Below are positions 63,112 through 64,000 of a DNA stretch of 64,000 bases, one piece after another. The notes under the pieces were generated by a model, which saw nothing but the letters and a program-made list of their open reading frames with translations, was not told the origin of the DNA and ran no database searches. A program made the translations under genes and the position numbers. The stretch is from Cyclobacteriaceae bacterium (GTDB taxonomy: Bacteria > Bacteroidota > Bacteroidia > Cytophagales > Cyclobacteriaceae), in the NCBI GenBank assembly GCA_025808415.1, contig CP075525.1, positions 876,001 to 940,000 on the forward strand. Reading direction: 5' to 3'. Within the stretch, counting starts at the first letter, position 1, and each line of letters starts with the position of its first letter.

Positions 63112-64000
63112 ATGGACCTAACCCGGTGGATCAGGAATTTTTTCAGTTTTTCGCGAAGCCAAACGTATGGCTTTCTGGTGCTTCTTCCGGTGGTGGTAAT
63201 GGTTATTTTTTCTGCCCCGCTTTACCGTTGGTGGGAGGGCCGTCAGCCACGCGATTTCTCACCTGAACAAACGCTGTTAGACAGCCTTGCAGCCACCTGG
63301 AAAAAAGATGAATTGAACAATACACCCACGGAAGAACTGGCTCCGGTAACGTTGTATCTGTTTGATCCCAACCTGACGACAGCGGAGGAGTTGCTGGCCC
63401 TGGGGTTTTCTGCTGGGCTAACAAAGCGCCTGTTAAATTACCGCAAAGCAGGAGGCAAGTTTAAAATTAAGTCAGACCTGCTTAAACTTTACGGAATGGA
63501 CTCATCGTTTTACAAAGCCATAAGGCCATTTGTTTTGTTACCGGAAGCCCACAGAAAAAATGATGGATCATCCGTAGCCACAGAGCGACCGATAATTAAA
63601 CAGGCTGAAATTAAATTTGATATTAACCGGGCTGATACCGTGCTGCTTAAAAGCATCAACGGCATTGGCTCCAAACTGGCCAAACGGATTGTCATCTTTC
63701 GCGAGTCGCTGGGTGGGTTTATTTACCTTAACCAACTTTATGAAGTTTATGGCCTCGATTCAACAACCGTTCAACGGCTTCAGCAGGCATCTTTTGTTCA
63801 GCCCGATTTTTACCCACGCATGCTTAATATTAATGAAGCTACAGAAGCTCAACTGGGAACTCATCCGTACATTTCGAAACGAATGGCCAAGGCTATTGTA
63901 ACTTATCGATTCCAGCATGGGCGCTACCATTCCATTGATGACCTTCGGAAAATTGTTAATGTGGATGATGCCATGTTGTTAAAATTAAAACCCTATATCA
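63112..64000 (+). CDS. Membrane-anchored helix-hairpin-helix (ComEA-like) protein, partial
   Basis: At least 296 residues; it runs off the right edge of the window, so the C-terminus is missing. A short cytosolic N-terminus is followed by a membrane helix (about 22-37, FLVLLPVVVMVIFSA). Three ComEA-type helix-hairpin-helix units follow: near 84-130 (LFDPNLTTAEELLALGFS), near 170-218 (FDINRADTVLLKSINGIGSKLAKRI) and near 240-290 (LNINEATEAQLGTHPYISKRMAKAI). HhH units bind DNA backbone non-specifically. A role in DNA uptake or surface binding is plausible. The start is ATG at 63112. Confidence 0.85.
   Translation, partial: MDLTRWIRNFFSFSRSQTYGFLVLLPVVVMVIFSAPLYRWWEGRQPRDFSPEQTLLDSLAATWKKDELNNTPTEELAPVTLYLFDPNLTTAEELLALGFSAGLTKRLLNYRKAGGKFKIKSDLLKLYGMDSSFYKAIRPFVLLPEAHRKNDGSSVATERPIIKQAEIKFDINRADTVLLKSINGIGSKLAKRIVIFRESLGGFIYLNQLYEVYGLDSTTVQRLQQASFVQPDFYPRMLNINEATEAQLGTHPYISKRMAKAIVTYRFQHGRYHSIDDLRKIVNVDDAMLLKLKPYI

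Noticed and set aside
1..64000. CRISPR arrays, phage or transposase genes
   Set aside because: No spaced direct repeats of 25-40 bp, and no integrase, transposase, terminase or Cas motif was found. The 7-bp arrays have no spacers of the CRISPR type.

Overview
The window looks like a chromosomal segment of a member of the Bacteroidota, most likely order Cytophagales. The evidence is a secreted giant protein with a type IX secretion C-terminal sorting domain, several genes without clear Shine-Dalgarno sequences, TAnnTTTG-type -7 promoter elements, Bacteroidota-typical families (DUF3667, DUF2490, DUF4097-like, ComA-type phosphosulfolactate synthase, membrane LytTR regulators, TPR-CHAT proteins) and short tandem or inverted intergenic repeats. 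No phage, insertion sequence, plasmid function or CRISPR array is visible. Assignments rest on reading motifs by eye; no database search was run.

Layout. 0-5.7 kb: gcvT, tRNA-Pro, then an ECF sigma / anti-sigma-like operon leading into two DUF4097-like secreted proteins, a DUF2490 protein behind a hairpin that holds its ribosome binding site, and a SET protein. 5.7-16.7 kb: a TPR membrane protein and housekeeping or accessory enzymes (gatC, an acyltransferase, M24 peptidase, thioesterase, MATE, NUDIX, rnhB, DUF3667, NRDE). 16.7-22.9 kb: one 2069-residue repetitive T9SS cargo. 23-39.6 kb: mixed metabolism and RNA modification (alpha/beta hydrolase, lone ABC ATPase, PduO, ilvE, THUMP methyltransferase, RsmB-like, TPR-CHAT, arginase family, aspS, tadA, superoxide dismutase). 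39.6-52.7 kb: a long run on the minus strand joining uvrB, aroE, DUF368 (PopT-type), ComA and a partial exopolysaccharide export cluster (PHP phosphatase, Wzc, Wza, RmlC, GT4). 52.8-54.4 kb: hflX, a tandem array of interrupted tRNA-Arg copies, and the intact tRNA-Arg. 55.3-60.2 kb: a tight five-gene set (RMD1-like, C39-like, RimK-like ATP-grasp, GCS2-like, N-formylglutamate amidohydrolase-like) that looks like a peptide or amino-acid ligase system. 60.2-63 kb: a membrane LytTR regulator with candidate operators, and a second ECF sigma operon. The right edge cuts a membrane-anchored helix-hairpin-helix protein.

The most notable non-coding signals are: (i) at least six gene boundaries filled by arrays with a 7-bp period, from a perfect ATTTACG x13 to degenerate arrays with a conserved tetranucleotide and a variable trinucleotide, several arranged as inverted arms; (ii) two pairs of 9-bp direct repeats, each with a 21-bp period, at matching distances upstream of the LytTR gene and its neighbour; (iii) two 166-bp tandem units derived from the adjacent tRNA-Arg and interrupted by palindromes; (iv) a probable CTG start codon in the amidoligase operon.
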